64,000 nucleotides of DNA. It comes from Rhodopseudomonas telluris. GTDB lineage: Bacteria; Pseudomonadota; Alphaproteobacteria; Rhizobiales; Xanthobacteraceae. Location of the stretch: assembly GCF_042432815.1 (NCBI RefSeq), contig NZ_JBHLWM010000001.1, positions 496,001-560,000 of the forward strand, in the 5' to 3' direction. The position numbers and the translations under genes are program-made. Each line of letters starts with the position of its first letter. Within the stretch, counting starts at the first letter, position 1. Below, one piece after another: positions 45,867-53,661 of the stretch. The notes beneath the pieces were generated by a model that saw nothing but the letters and a program-made list of their open reading frames with translations, made no database searches and had not been told where the DNA came from.

Positions 45867-46280
45867 ATGATCTTGAACGAACTGACACCGCAAGCGCTGG
45901 ACGCCGCGCGCCAGACGATCGGAGACGGCGCTGTCGTCATGGTCAACCTGCTGTGGTTTCGCGAGCGCCCGCACTATCCGGACGGGTTCGCGGGCGCCAA
46001 AACGAGTTCACGCGAGGCTTACTACCAAGGGTATGCGGGCGCGATCCGCGCCGTCGCGACGGACCTCGGAATCGCGATGGAGCTCGTCTATGCGGGCGAT
46101 CGCCTCAGCGGCCTGCTGGCCGGTCCCGACGAGGACTGGGATGATATCGCGATCGTCCGTTATCGCAGCATCGACGATCTGAGGCGGATCGTAGAATCCA
46201 AAGCCTATCAGGAGACAGCCCAGCCGCACCGGCTGGCGGCAGTCGCAAATTGGCGGTTCTTCGCGACCAAGAGCAAGTGA
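45867..46280 (+). CDS. DUF1330-like / small ferredoxin-fold protein
   Basis: A 137-residue protein. The pattern VVMVNLLWFRERPHYPDGFA, then EAYYQGYAGAI and DDIAIVRYRSIDDLRRIVES resembles DUF1330/dimeric alpha-beta barrel proteins, which include small enzymes and stress proteins. The ATG at 45867 has GGAG upstream. It is divergent from the TetR gene and is probably its target. It lies between hupUV and hupSL but has no evident link to hydrogenase. Confidence 0.75.
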   Translation: MILNELTPQALDAARQTIGDGAVVMVNLLWFRERPHYPDGFAGAKTSSREAYYQGYAGAIRAVATDLGIAMELVYAGDRLSGLLAGPDEDWDDIAIVRYRSIDDLRRIVESKAYQETAQPHRLAAVANWRFFATKSK

Positions 46281-46334
46281 GGCAGCCGCGCGCCTTCACC
46301 TCACGCCCCACGCGATGAGCGGACGCACCCTGAT

Positions 46335-46353
46335 CGCGGATCATCGGTCCGCG
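46335..46353. promoter_or_regulatory. Dyad upstream of hupS, possible activator site
   Basis: CGCGGA (46335-46340) and TCCGCG (46348-46353) separated by TCATCGG; the next outward bases also pair in part (GA/TC). It lies about 155 bp upstream of the -24/-12 element, where sigma-54 enhancers usually lie. It is a weak candidate for HoxA/HupR binding and does not match TTG-N5-CAA. Confidence 0.3.
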
Positions 46354-46448
46354 GTCACGGCCTTTGCAGCGTAGCAACGGAGTTATCACTTGCGGCGGCC
46401 GCGCGGCGCTGCAGCACGATCCGCCGCCCTCGCACCTTTACCAGTTGC

Positions 46449-46461
46449 TTTCAATCACTTG
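46449..46461. promoter_or_regulatory. Candidate IHF site in the hupS promoter
   Basis: TTTCAATCACTTG matches the IHF consensus WATCAA-N4-TTR with one mismatch. It lies 29 bp upstream of the sigma-54 element. IHF-dependent bending is known for hydrogenase promoters in Rhodobacter capsulatus and Bradyrhizobium. Confidence 0.45.
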
Positions 46462-46489
46462 GGTCACGGCGCGCGGTTTTCCGCACCAC

Positions 46490-46505
46490 TGGCATGGTTC
46501 TTGCG
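46490..46505 (+). promoter_or_regulatory. Sigma-54 (-24/-12) promoter of hupSLC
   Basis: TGGCATGGTTCTTGCG, with GG (46491-46492) and GC (46503-46504) in the required spacing. It agrees with TGGCACG-N4-TTGCT at all but two of the twelve defined positions. The expected start would be about 12 bases after the GC, roughly 50 bp before the hupS ATG. An NtrC-family activator (HoxA/HupR) is encoded at the end of this cluster. Confidence 0.75.
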
Positions 46506-46568
46506 ATCCTCACCCCAACGCGAAGCTGAAATTGACTTCGCACGCGGCGAGGACACCGAGGAGCCATC

Positions 46569-47705
46569 ATGGGCGCAGCGACCGAAACCTTCTACGAGGT
46601 GATCAGGCGGCAGGGCATCACCCGCCGCAGCTTCATCAAGTTCTGCAGCCTGACGGCGACCAGCCTCGGACTCGGCCCGATCGGCAGCAGCCAGATCGCC
46701 CACGCGCTCGAAACCAAGCCGCGCATTCCGGTGATCTGGATGCACGGGCTGGAATGCACCTGCTGTTCCGAAAGCTTCATCCGCTCGGCGCATCCGCTGG
46801 CCAAGGATGCCGTGCTGTCGATGATCTCGCTCGATTACGACGACACCATCATGGCGGCCGCCGGCCATCAGGCCGATGCGATCCTCGAAGAGACCCGCAA
46901 GAAGTACAAGGGCCAGTACATCCTCGCGGTGGAAGGCAATCCGCCGCTGAACGAGGACGGCATGTTCTGTATCGACGGCGGCCGGCCGTTCGTCGAGAAG
47001 CTGAAGGAGATGGCCGAGGATTCGATGGCGGTGATCGCCTGGGGCGCCTGCGCGTCGTGGGGCTGCGTCCAGGCAGCCAAGCCGAACCCGACCCAGGCCA
47101 CCCCGATCGACAAGGTGATCCGCAACAAGCCGATCATCAAGGTGCCGGGCTGTCCGCCGATCGCCGAAGTGATGACCGGCGTGGTGACTTACGTCACCAC
47201 CTTCGGCAAGCTGCCCGAGCTCGACCGCCAGGGGCGGCCGAAGATGTTCTACTCGCAGCGCATCCACGACAAATGCTATCGCCGGCCGCATTTCGATGCC
47301 GGTCAGTTCGTCGAGGAATGGGACGACGACGCGGCGCGCAAGGGCTTCTGCCTGTACAAGATGGGCTGCAAGGGTCCGACCACCTACAACGCCTGCTCGA
47401 CCGTGCGCTGGAACGGCGGCGTGTCGTTTCCGATCCAGTCCGGCCACGGCTGCATCGGCTGCTCGGAAGACAATTTCTGGGATCAGGGCTCGTTCTACGA
47501 CCGGCTCACCACGATCAATCAGTTCGGCATCGAGGCCAATGCCGACAAGATCGGCGCCACTGCGGCCGGCGTGGTCGGCGCGGCGATCGCCGCGCACGCC
47601 GCGGTCACCACCGTGCGCAACCTGTCGCGGCGCAAGGAAGTGCCGAACGGCAACGCCGCGGCGAACGGCAAGTCCAACGGCAATTCGAACGGCGCGTCCG
47701 CTTAA
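46569..47705 (+). CDS. hupS: Uptake [NiFe] hydrogenase small subunit
   Basis: A 378-residue precursor. The Tat signal has GITRRSFIKFCSL (Arg19-Arg20), with cleavage near AHA/LE. The mature protein holds proximal-cluster cysteines in LECTCCSESF (Cys63, 65, 66) and AWGACASWGCVQAAKPNP (Cys161, 166). Cys65 and Cys166 correspond to the two extra cysteines of oxygen-tolerant membrane hydrogenases that bind a [4Fe-3S] cluster. The C-terminus has a hydrophobic anchor (AAGVVGAAIAAHAAVTTV) before a polar tail rich in Asn/Gly/Lys. It passes electrons from HupL to HupC. Confidence 0.96.
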   Translation: MGAATETFYEVIRRQGITRRSFIKFCSLTATSLGLGPIGSSQIAHALETKPRIPVIWMHGLECTCCSESFIRSAHPLAKDAVLSMISLDYDDTIMAAAGHQADAILEETRKKYKGQYILAVEGNPPLNEDGMFCIDGGRPFVEKLKEMAEDSMAVIAWGACASWGCVQAAKPNPTQATPIDKVIRNKPIIKVPGCPPIAEVMTGVVTYVTTFGKLPELDRQGRPKMFYSQRIHDKCYRRPHFDAGQFVEEWDDDAARKGFCLYKMGCKGPTTYNACSTVRWNGGVSFPIQSGHGCIGCSEDNFWDQGSFYDRLTTINQFGIEANADKIGATAAGVVGAAIAAHAAVTTVRNLSRRKEVPNGNAAANGKSNGNSNGASA

Positions 47706-47723
47706 GCCCGGGAAAGCAGCATC

Positions 47724-49517
47724 ATGACCAACGTCACCACACCCAACGGCTTCAAGCTCGACAACGCCGGCCGGCGCATCGTGGTCGATCCGGTGACCCG
47801 GATCGAGGGCCATCTGCGCGTCGAGGTCAATGTGGATTCCGGCAACGTCATCCGCAACGCGGTCTCGACCGGCACGATGTGGCGCGGCATCGAGACCATC
47901 CTGAAGGGCCGCGATCCGCGCGACGCCTGGGCCTTCACCCAGCGCATTTGCGGCGTCTGCACCGGCACCCACGCGCTGACCTCGGTGCGCGCGGTCGAGA
48001 ACGCGCTCAGGATCGACATCCCCGAGAACGCCAACACCATCCGCAACATCATGCAGCTGACGCTGCAGGTGCACGATCACGTGGTGCACTTCTATCATCT
48101 GCACGCGCTCGACTGGGTCGATGTGGTGTCGGCGCTGAAAGCCGATCCGAAGGCGACCTCGACGCTGGCGCAATCGATCTCGGCCTGGCCGTTGTCGAGC
48201 CCCGGTTACTTCAAGGAGATCCAGACCCGGCTGAAGAAGTTCGTCGAGAGCGGGCAACTCGGCCCGTTCAAGAACGGCTATTGGGGCCACCCGGCCTACA
48301 AGCTGCCGCCGGAAGCCAATCTGATGGCGGTGGCGCACTATCTGGAAGCGCTCGATTTTCAGAAGGACATGGTCAAGATCCACGCCATCTATGGCGGCAA
48401 GAATCCGCACCCGAACTGGCTGGTCGGCGGCGTGCCCTGCGCGATCAATATCGACGGCGTCGGCGCGGTCGGTGCCGTCAACATGGAGCGTCTCAACCTG
48501 GTGTCGTCGATCATCGACCAGATGGTGACCTTCGTCGATCAGGTCTATCTGCCGGACCTGCAGGCGATCGCCTCGTTCTACAAGGACTGGACCTATGGCG
48601 GCGGGCTGTCGGGCAAATCGATGATGAGCTACGGCGACATCCCCGAGCACGCCAACGACTACTCGGCGTCGTCGCTGAAGCTGCCGCGCGGCGTGATCCT
48701 CAACGGCAACCTCGCCGAGGTCTATCCGGTGGATCTCACCGACCCGTCGCAGGTGCAGGAGTTCGTCACCCATTCCTGGTACAAATATCCCGACGAGACC
48801 AAGGGCCTGCATCCGTGGGACGGCGTCACCGAGCCGAACTTCAAGCTCGGCCCCAACGCCAAGGGCACCAAGACGCGGATCGAGGCGCTCGACGAGGAGG
48901 CGAAGTACTCCTGGATCAAGTCGCCGCGCTGGAAGGGCAACGCCGTCGAGGTCGGGCCGTTGGCGCGCTACATCATCGGCTATGCTCAGAACAAGCCGGA
49001 GTTCAAGGAGCCGACCGACAAGCTGCTGAAGGACCTCGGTCTGCCGCTGCCGGCGCTGTTCTCGACGCTCGGCCGCACTGCGGCGCGCGCGCTCGAGGCG
49101 CAGTGGGCGGCGCGTCAGCTGCGCTACTTCCAGGACAAGCTGATCGCGACGCTGAAGGCCGGCGACAGCGCCACCGCCAATGTCGACAAATGGAAGCCGG
49201 AGAGCTGGCCGAAGGACGTCAAGGGCGTCGGCTTCACCGAAGCGCCGCGCGGCGCGCTCGGCCATTGGGTCAAGATCAAGGACGGCAAGATCGACAACTA
49301 TCAGGCGGTGGTGCCGACCACCTGGAACGGCAGCCCGCGTGATCCCAAGGGCGGCATCGGCGCCTTCGAGGCGTCGCTGCTCGACACGCCGATGGCCGAT
49401 CCGAACCAGCCGCTGGAGATCCTGCGCACGCTGCATTCGTTCGACCCGTGCCTCGCCTGCTCGACCCATGTGATGAGCGAGGACGGCCAGGAAATGACCA
49501 AGGTCACCGTGCGCTGA
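47724..49517 (+). CDS. hupL: Uptake [NiFe] hydrogenase large subunit
   Basis: A 597-residue subunit with the NiFe site. The N-terminal ligands are in RICGVCTGTHALTSVRAVEN and the C-terminal ligands in DPCLACSTH. Fifteen residues (VMSEDGQEMTKVTVR) follow the final His and should be removed by HupD after nickel insertion. The standard gas-channel residues Val (CGVC) and Leu (HFYHLH) are kept, unlike HupV. It follows hupS by 18 bp. The mature dimer is exported by the HupS Tat signal and oxidises H2 in the periplasm. Confidence 0.97.
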   Translation: MTNVTTPNGFKLDNAGRRIVVDPVTRIEGHLRVEVNVDSGNVIRNAVSTGTMWRGIETILKGRDPRDAWAFTQRICGVCTGTHALTSVRAVENALRIDIPENANTIRNIMQLTLQVHDHVVHFYHLHALDWVDVVSALKADPKATSTLAQSISAWPLSSPGYFKEIQTRLKKFVESGQLGPFKNGYWGHPAYKLPPEANLMAVAHYLEALDFQKDMVKIHAIYGGKNPHPNWLVGGVPCAINIDGVGAVGAVNMERLNLVSSIIDQMVTFVDQVYLPDLQAIASFYKDWTYGGGLSGKSMMSYGDIPEHANDYSASSLKLPRGVILNGNLAEVYPVDLTDPSQVQEFVTHSWYKYPDETKGLHPWDGVTEPNFKLGPNAKGTKTRIEALDEEAKYSWIKSPRWKGNAVEVGPLARYIIGYAQNKPEFKEPTDKLLKDLGLPLPALFSTLGRTAARALEAQWAARQLRYFQDKLIATLKAGDSATANVDKWKPESWPKDVKGVGFTEAPRGALGHWVKIKDGKIDNYQAVVPTTWNGSPRDPKGGIGAFEASLLDTPMADPNQPLEILRTLHSFDPCLACSTHVMSEDGQEMTKVTVR

Positions 49518-49539
49518 GCGCCGTCACAGGGAGACGATC

Positions 49540-50265
49540 ATGACCACGGAGATCGCACGGGTTCAGGGCGCGCTCGACTCGGCCGGCGAACGGGCGCGGT
49601 CGCTGCAGACCGTCTACGTCTATCAGGCGCCGGTGCGGCTGTGGCACTGGGTGAATGCGGCGCTGATCGTGGTGCTGTGCGTCACCGGCTATTTCATCGG
49701 CTCGCCGCTGCCCTCGGTGCAGGGCGAGGCGTCCGCGAACTTCAGCATGGGCTACATCCGCTTCGTGCATTTCGCGGCAGGGCAGACCCTGGTCGTGTTC
49801 TTCCTGTTGCGGGTGTACTGGGCGTTCGTCGGCAACAAATATTCCCGCCAGATCTTTTGGCTGCCGCTCACCAACAAGACCTGGTGGTGGGGCATGCTGT
49901 ACGAATTCAAATGGTACGCCTTCCTGGTCAAGGATCCGAAGAAGTACATCGGCCACAACCCGCTGGCGCATGTGGCGATGTTCTCCTTCATGGTGTTCAT
50001 GGTGCTGATGATGCTCAGCGGCATGGCGCTGTATTCCGAGGGCCACGGCATCGACTCTTGGCAGTACAAGCTGTTCGGCTTCATGTTCTCGCTGTTCACC
50101 AGCCAGACGCTGCACACGCTGCACCATCTCGGGATGTGGGCGATCGTGGTGTTCGTCATCGTCCACATCTACGCCGCGGTGCGCGAGGACATCCTCAGCC
50201 GCCAGAGCATGATCTCCTCGATCGTCTCCGGCGAACGCCTGTTCCGCGACGATCTGCCGGATTGA
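49540..50265 (+). CDS. hupC: Ni/Fe-hydrogenase b-type cytochrome subunit
   Basis: A 241-residue membrane cytochrome with four helices. Haem-ligand histidines lie in RLWHWVNAALIVVLC (His36), YIRFVHFAAGQTL and LHHLGMWAIVVFVIVHIYAA. It takes electrons from HupS to the quinone pool and anchors the enzyme. It follows hupL by 22 bp. A palindromic repeat comes directly after it. Confidence 0.95.
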   Translation: MTTEIARVQGALDSAGERARSLQTVYVYQAPVRLWHWVNAALIVVLCVTGYFIGSPLPSVQGEASANFSMGYIRFVHFAAGQTLVVFFLLRVYWAFVGNKYSRQIFWLPLTNKTWWWGMLYEFKWYAFLVKDPKKYIGHNPLAHVAMFSFMVFMVLMMLSGMALYSEGHGIDSWQYKLFGFMFSLFTSQTLHTLHHLGMWAIVVFVIVHIYAAVREDILSRQSMISSIVSGERLFRDDLPD

Positions 50266-50289
50266 GGATGATGGAAGTTGGCCTCTCCC

Positions 50290-50377
50290 CGTCATTGCGA
50301 GCGCAGCGAAGCAATCCAGCAGCGCCGTGCACGGAGCTTCTGGATTGCTTCGTCGGCTTCGCCTCCTCGCAATGACG
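50290..50377. repeat. Palindromic intergenic repeat, family A, copy 4
   Basis: Starts CGTCATTGCGAGCGCAGCGA and ends CTCGCAATGACG, with arms GAAGCAATCCAGCAGC and TGGATTGCTTC. It occupies the hupC-hupD gap within the operon and ends 18 bp before the hupD ATG. Confidence 0.9.
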
Positions 50378-50395
50378 CATCTGGAGCTTCTGCTC

Positions 50396-51004
50396 ATGTC
50401 CGCGACTGCACCGAACTTCGAAGCGCCGAAGATCCTCGTGCTCGGCATCGGCAATATCCTGTGGGCCGACGAAGGCTTCGGCGTCCGCGCAGTGGAAGCA
50501 TTTCATCGCGCATATCAGGCGCACGACAACGTCACCGTGATGGATGGCGGCACTCAGGGGCTTTATCTCGTCAATCTGCTGCAGGAGCACGATCATCTGC
50601 TGGTGTTCGACGCCATCGACTACGGCCTGCCGCCCGGCACGCTGAAGCGGGTCGACGGCGACGAGGTGCCGAAATTCACCGGCGCCAAGAAGATGAGCCT
50701 GCACCAGACCGGCTTTCAGGAAGTGCTCAGCGCTGCCGACCTGCTCGGCGCGGCGCCGCAACGGCTGGCGCTGATCGGTTGCCAGCCTCAGGATCTCGAG
50801 GATTGGGGCGGCGCGCTGACGCCGCCGGTGAACGCACGGATCGCCGATGCGCTGGCGTTGGCGCGCGGCATTCTCGCCGAGTGGGGCGTCGTGCTGGCGC
50901 CGCGCGAGGCCGCGCTCGATCCGGCGGAGCGCCTGCTCGGCCACGATCTCGATCACGACAATTACGAACGGCACGCCGACCCGGTGGTCGCTGCCGCGAC
51001 CTGA
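50396..51004 (+). CDS. hupD: Hydrogenase maturation protease
   Basis: A 202-residue endopeptidase that cuts the HupL C-terminal extension. It opens with KILVLGIGNILWADEGFGVR (conserved Glu near residue 28, a nickel-sensing ligand), then VTVMDGGTQGLYLVNLLQEH, DHLLVFDAIDYG and, later, KKMSLHQTGFQEVL with the third ligand His. The ATG at 50396 is used; an upstream ATG at 50372 lies inside the repeat. A GGAG at about 50383 is a weak ribosome site. The protein is slightly longer than usual, with an acidic tail. Confidence 0.93.
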   Translation: MSATAPNFEAPKILVLGIGNILWADEGFGVRAVEAFHRAYQAHDNVTVMDGGTQGLYLVNLLQEHDHLLVFDAIDYGLPPGTLKRVDGDEVPKFTGAKKMSLHQTGFQEVLSAADLLGAAPQRLALIGCQPQDLEDWGGALTPPVNARIADALALARGILAEWGVVLAPREAALDPAERLLGHDLDHDNYERHADPVVAAAT

Positions 51005-51027
51005 CCGAACACACGAGGAGGACATCC

Positions 51028-51624
51028 ATGACCCGATTGATCCGCACTGGTGCCCTCGCGAGCCTGGCTGTCGGCCTCGCGGGTCTGCCCGGTCTCGCTC
51101 AGGCACACACCGGCGTGCATCTGCTCAGCGCCGACGGCGCCGCGGCCGGCTTCGCGCATCCATTGCTCGGCGCTGATCATCTGCTGGCGATGGTTGCGGT
51201 CGGCCTGTGGGCGGCGTCGCTCGGCGGCCGCGCGCGCTTCGTCGTGCCGGCGAGTTTCGTCGCGCTGATGACGTTCGGCGCCGGCCTCGGCATCGCCGGT
51301 CTCGCGCTGCCGGCGGTCGAGCCGATGATCGCGCTGTCGGTGATCGCGCTCGGCGGGCTGATCGCGCTGGCGGTGCGGGTGCCGACCGCCGCTGCCGCCG
51401 CGGTGGTCGCGCTGTTCGGCCTGTTTCACGGCGCCGCCCATGGCGCCGAAATGCCGGCGCTGGCGTCGCCGCTCGCCTACGGCCTCGGTTTCGTCGCCGC
51501 CACTGCGCTGCTGCACGGCGCCGGCCTCGCGCTCGGCGCCACGCTGACCCATGCGCCGACGTTCAAGCTCGCGGGCGGCGCGGCGATCGCGGCAGCCGGC
51601 GTCGCGCTGGCGCTGCCTTTGTAA
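51028..51624 (+). CDS. hupE: HupE/UreJ family nickel permease
   Basis: A 198-residue membrane protein with a cleavable signal (TGALASLAVGLAGLPGLAQA, cut before HTG). It has six helices, the metal motif HPLLGADH (H-x5-D-H) and FHGAAHGAEMP. HupE proteins facilitate nickel entry. The ATG at 51028 has GAGGAGGAC upstream. Confidence 0.92.
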   Translation: MTRLIRTGALASLAVGLAGLPGLAQAHTGVHLLSADGAAAGFAHPLLGADHLLAMVAVGLWAASLGGRARFVVPASFVALMTFGAGLGIAGLALPAVEPMIALSVIALGGLIALAVRVPTAAAAAVVALFGLFHGAAHGAEMPALASPLAYGLGFVAATALLHGAGLALGATLTHAPTFKLAGGAAIAAAGVALALPL

Positions 51625-51639
51625 CGGGAGGGTCGCCCG

Positions 51640-51942
51640 ATGTGCGTCGGCCTGCCCATGACCGTGATCAGCAGCGACGGCGCGACCGCGCTGTGCGAGC
51701 GCCGTACCGAGCAGCGGCGGGTCTCGACCGCGCTGATCGGCGAGGTCGCGATCGGCGACCGGGTGCTGGTGTTCATCGACAGCGCCGTGCGTCGGCTCGA
51801 TCCCGAGGAGGCGCGGCAGATCGACGACGCGCTCGATGGCCTCGCCGCCGCGATGGAAGGGCGGCCGTTCGAGCATCTGTTCGCCGATCTGATCAATCGC
51901 GAGCCGGAGCTGCCCGAACATCTGCGATCGTCCCGGCACTGA
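51640..51942 (+). CDS. hupF: HupF, HypC/HupF-type hydrogenase chaperone
   Basis: A 100-residue HypC paralogue. It begins MCVGLPMTVISSDG; the Cys after the initiator Met is essential in this family. The rest (GEVAIGDRVLVFIDSAVRRL followed by DPEEARQIDDAL) matches the HypC fold. In rhizobia HupF is proposed to help HupL at higher O2. It has a C-terminal extension of about 20 residues compared with HypC. Confidence 0.92.
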   Translation: MCVGLPMTVISSDGATALCERRTEQRRVSTALIGEVAIGDRVLVFIDSAVRRLDPEEARQIDDALDGLAAAMEGRPFEHLFADLINREPELPEHLRSSRH

Positions 51943-52184
51943 TCCCGGGTCGCGCAACAGGCGTCACGCCACCCTGCAGGTATCAAAGTACGGTATCTGG
52001 AAGTCTACTATCCGGCTCCTGGCAAACATGTTTCCATTCCGGCCAATGTCGCCGCCCGAATGATCGCAAACCGACCGGTTGACGGTAAGTTTGCGGCTGT
52101 TTCCAGGTGAAAATCGACTGGCACGTGGCTTGCTCACTACGAGTCACTTGCGACAACAAACAAACGCCGGGCCTGGGAGGAAAC
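51943..52184. other. Intergenic region upstream of hupG with regulatory features
   Basis: These 242 bp interrupt an otherwise tight operon. They contain a sigma-54 promoter at 52119-52134 and an AACC...GGTT dyad (52069-52080: AACCGACCGGTT). No gene with a good ribosome site was found. Confidence 0.7.
52119..52134 (+). promoter_or_regulatory. Perfect-consensus sigma-54 promoter of hupG and downstream genes
   Basis: TGGCACGTGGCTTGCT matches TGGCACG-N4-TTGCT at every defined position. The GC is about 50 bp before the hupG ATG. It would let the maturation genes hupGHIJK-hypABFCDE be induced together with hupSL by the same activator. Confidence 0.85.
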
Positions 52185-52589
52185 ATGAGCGCTCCGCTCA
52201 CGCGCGCCGCTGCGCGCCCTATCGTGCTGCCGATCGTCGACGAGGCCAATGTCGACGACTTCATCGCCGCCGCGCCTGACCAGATCAGCGTGTTGCTGTT
52301 TCGCGGCGATCCGGTGCGCTTTCCCGATGGCGACGACATCGCCGTGGTGCTGCCGCAACTCATCGCCGCATTTTCGGGCCGGCTGGTCGGCGCCGAAATC
52401 GCCGCCGATGTCGAGCCGGCGCTGATGCCTCGGTTCGGCGTCAAGGTCTGTCCGGCGATCGCACTGGCGCGGCCGGGCCGCAGCCTCGGCGCCATTTCCA
52501 AGATCCAGGACTGGTCGGTCTATCTCGCCCGCATCAACGTGCTGCTGGCCGCCGACGCGCGTGTCCTCGAGCAGGAGCAGCCGGCATGA
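52185..52589 (+). CDS. hupG: Hydrogenase expression/formation protein HupG (HyaE-like)
   Basis: A 134-residue thioredoxin-fold protein without the CxxC motif, as in HyaE/HupG. It has VLLFRGDPVRFPDGDDIAVV, then FGVKVCPAIALARPGRSLGA. It is thought to act as a chaperone for the Tat-exported small subunit. The ATG at 52185 has a strong GGGAGGAAAC upstream. It overlaps hupH by 4 bp. Confidence 0.9.
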   Translation: MSAPLTRAAARPIVLPIVDEANVDDFIAAAPDQISVLLFRGDPVRFPDGDDIAVVLPQLIAAFSGRLVGAEIAADVEPALMPRFGVKVCPAIALARPGRSLGAISKIQDWSVYLARINVLLAADARVLEQEQPA

Positions 52590-53452
52590 GAGTGGGCTAC
52601 ACCAGCGTCGTCGGGAGCGACGACATCGAAATGCACGTGCTGCCGTTTGGCCATGACGAGGCGGGTCGGCGCGGCCTCACCGGCGCCGGCACCATCGCGG
52701 CGCTCGCGACCCGCAGCGGCGACGAGCTGACGCAGCGCTGTCCGCGGCTGGCCGAGCTGCTGCCCGGCTTGCGCGCCGCGCTCGCCGTGCAGCGCGCCGA
52801 GCAGCCGCCGACGCGGGTGCGGCTCGATCAGCTCGATGCCGACGAGCGCGGCCTGCTCGCCGATATTCTCGGCGAGGGCGAAGTCTCCGGCATCGTCGCG
52901 CTGCCGGACCGCCGCGTCGCGCAGATCCAGGAATCGGTGTTCGCCGGGCTGTGGCGGGTGCGGATCGAAGGCGAGGGCGGCGCGCCGGCGCTGGACTATC
53001 TGGAGATCGGCGCGATCCCGGAAATCGCCGCGCGCGCGGCGCAGGATTTTCCCGCGGCCGATATCACTATCGGCGAGCCGCCCGAGGGCGCGATGAACGT
53101 GATGCCGGTGCTGGCCGAGATCCGCGAGCGGATGGCCGCGCACCGCGCCGGCGCCGCGTCGCACGTCATCAACTTCACGCTGCTGCCGATGAACCCCGCC
53201 GACATGGCGCATCTCACCGCGACGCTCGGCAACGGCCCGATCCAGCTGTATTCGCGCGGCTACGGCAGCTGCCGGGTGCTGGCGACCGGCGCGCGTCACG
53301 TCTGGTCGGTGCAATATCTCAACGCCATGGACACGCCGATCCTCGACACCATCGAGGTCGGGGACGCGCCCACCGCGGTGCGCGCCGCCGACGAGGATTT
53401 TCAGGATTCGGCCGAACGGCTCGGCGAGATCATCGAGGCGTATTTCGCATGA
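52586..53452 (+). CDS. hupH: Hydrogenase expression/formation protein HupH (HyaF-like)
   Basis: A 288-residue protein with the HupH/HyaF C-terminal domain. It has LLADILGEGEVSGIVALPDR followed by RVAQIQESVFAGLWRV and, later, YSRGYGSCRVLATGARHVWS followed by VQYLNAMDTPILDTIE. These accessory proteins assist the small subunit's assembly. The start overlaps hupG (ATGA) and the end overlaps hupI. Confidence 0.92.
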   Translation: MRVGYTSVVGSDDIEMHVLPFGHDEAGRRGLTGAGTIAALATRSGDELTQRCPRLAELLPGLRAALAVQRAEQPPTRVRLDQLDADERGLLADILGEGEVSGIVALPDRRVAQIQESVFAGLWRVRIEGEGGAPALDYLEIGAIPEIAARAAQDFPAADITIGEPPEGAMNVMPVLAEIRERMAAHRAGAASHVINFTLLPMNPADMAHLTATLGNGPIQLYSRGYGSCRVLATGARHVWSVQYLNAMDTPILDTIEVGDAPTAVRAADEDFQDSAERLGEIIEAYFA

Positions 53453-53661
53453 GCGGCTTCGAGAACTTCGGTCGCCTCGACGCCGATCCGCTGGCGCGGA
53501 TGGAATGCGGCGTGTGCTGGACCGTGTACGACCCGGCCGAGGGCGACGCGCTCGGCCGCGCCGAGCCGGGCACGCCGTTCGTCGCGCTGCCGGAGGACTG
53601 GCGCTGCCCGACTTGCGACGCCGCACCTCACCAGTTCATGAAGGTGGATGATGCACACTGA
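53449..53661 (+). CDS. hupI: Rubredoxin-like protein HupI
   Basis: A 70-residue rubredoxin with its two iron-binding loops, MECGVCWTVYDP and WRCPTCDAAP. It is thought to protect or supply the small-subunit clusters in aerobic conditions. The start overlaps hupH by 4 bp and the end overlaps hupJ by 14 bp. Confidence 0.95.
   Translation: MSGFENFGRLDADPLARMECGVCWTVYDPAEGDALGRAEPGTPFVALPEDWRCPTCDAAPHQFMKVDDAH

Noticed and set aside
46445..46454. TTGCTTTCAA as a HupR/HoxA site (TTG-N5-CAA)
   Set aside because: The spacer is four, not five, bases and only one copy is seen, so I do not call it.
46364..49469. Very long open frames (about 1000 codons) on both strands over hupS-hupL
   Set aside because: They overlap the unmistakable HupS and HupL frames, are Arg/Gly/Asp/His-rich, and match no family. 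They are antisense or frame shadows produced by high GC.
51955..51985. IHF site (TATCAAAGTACGG) upstream of hupG
   Set aside because: The TTR end of the consensus is missing, leaving at least two mismatches.
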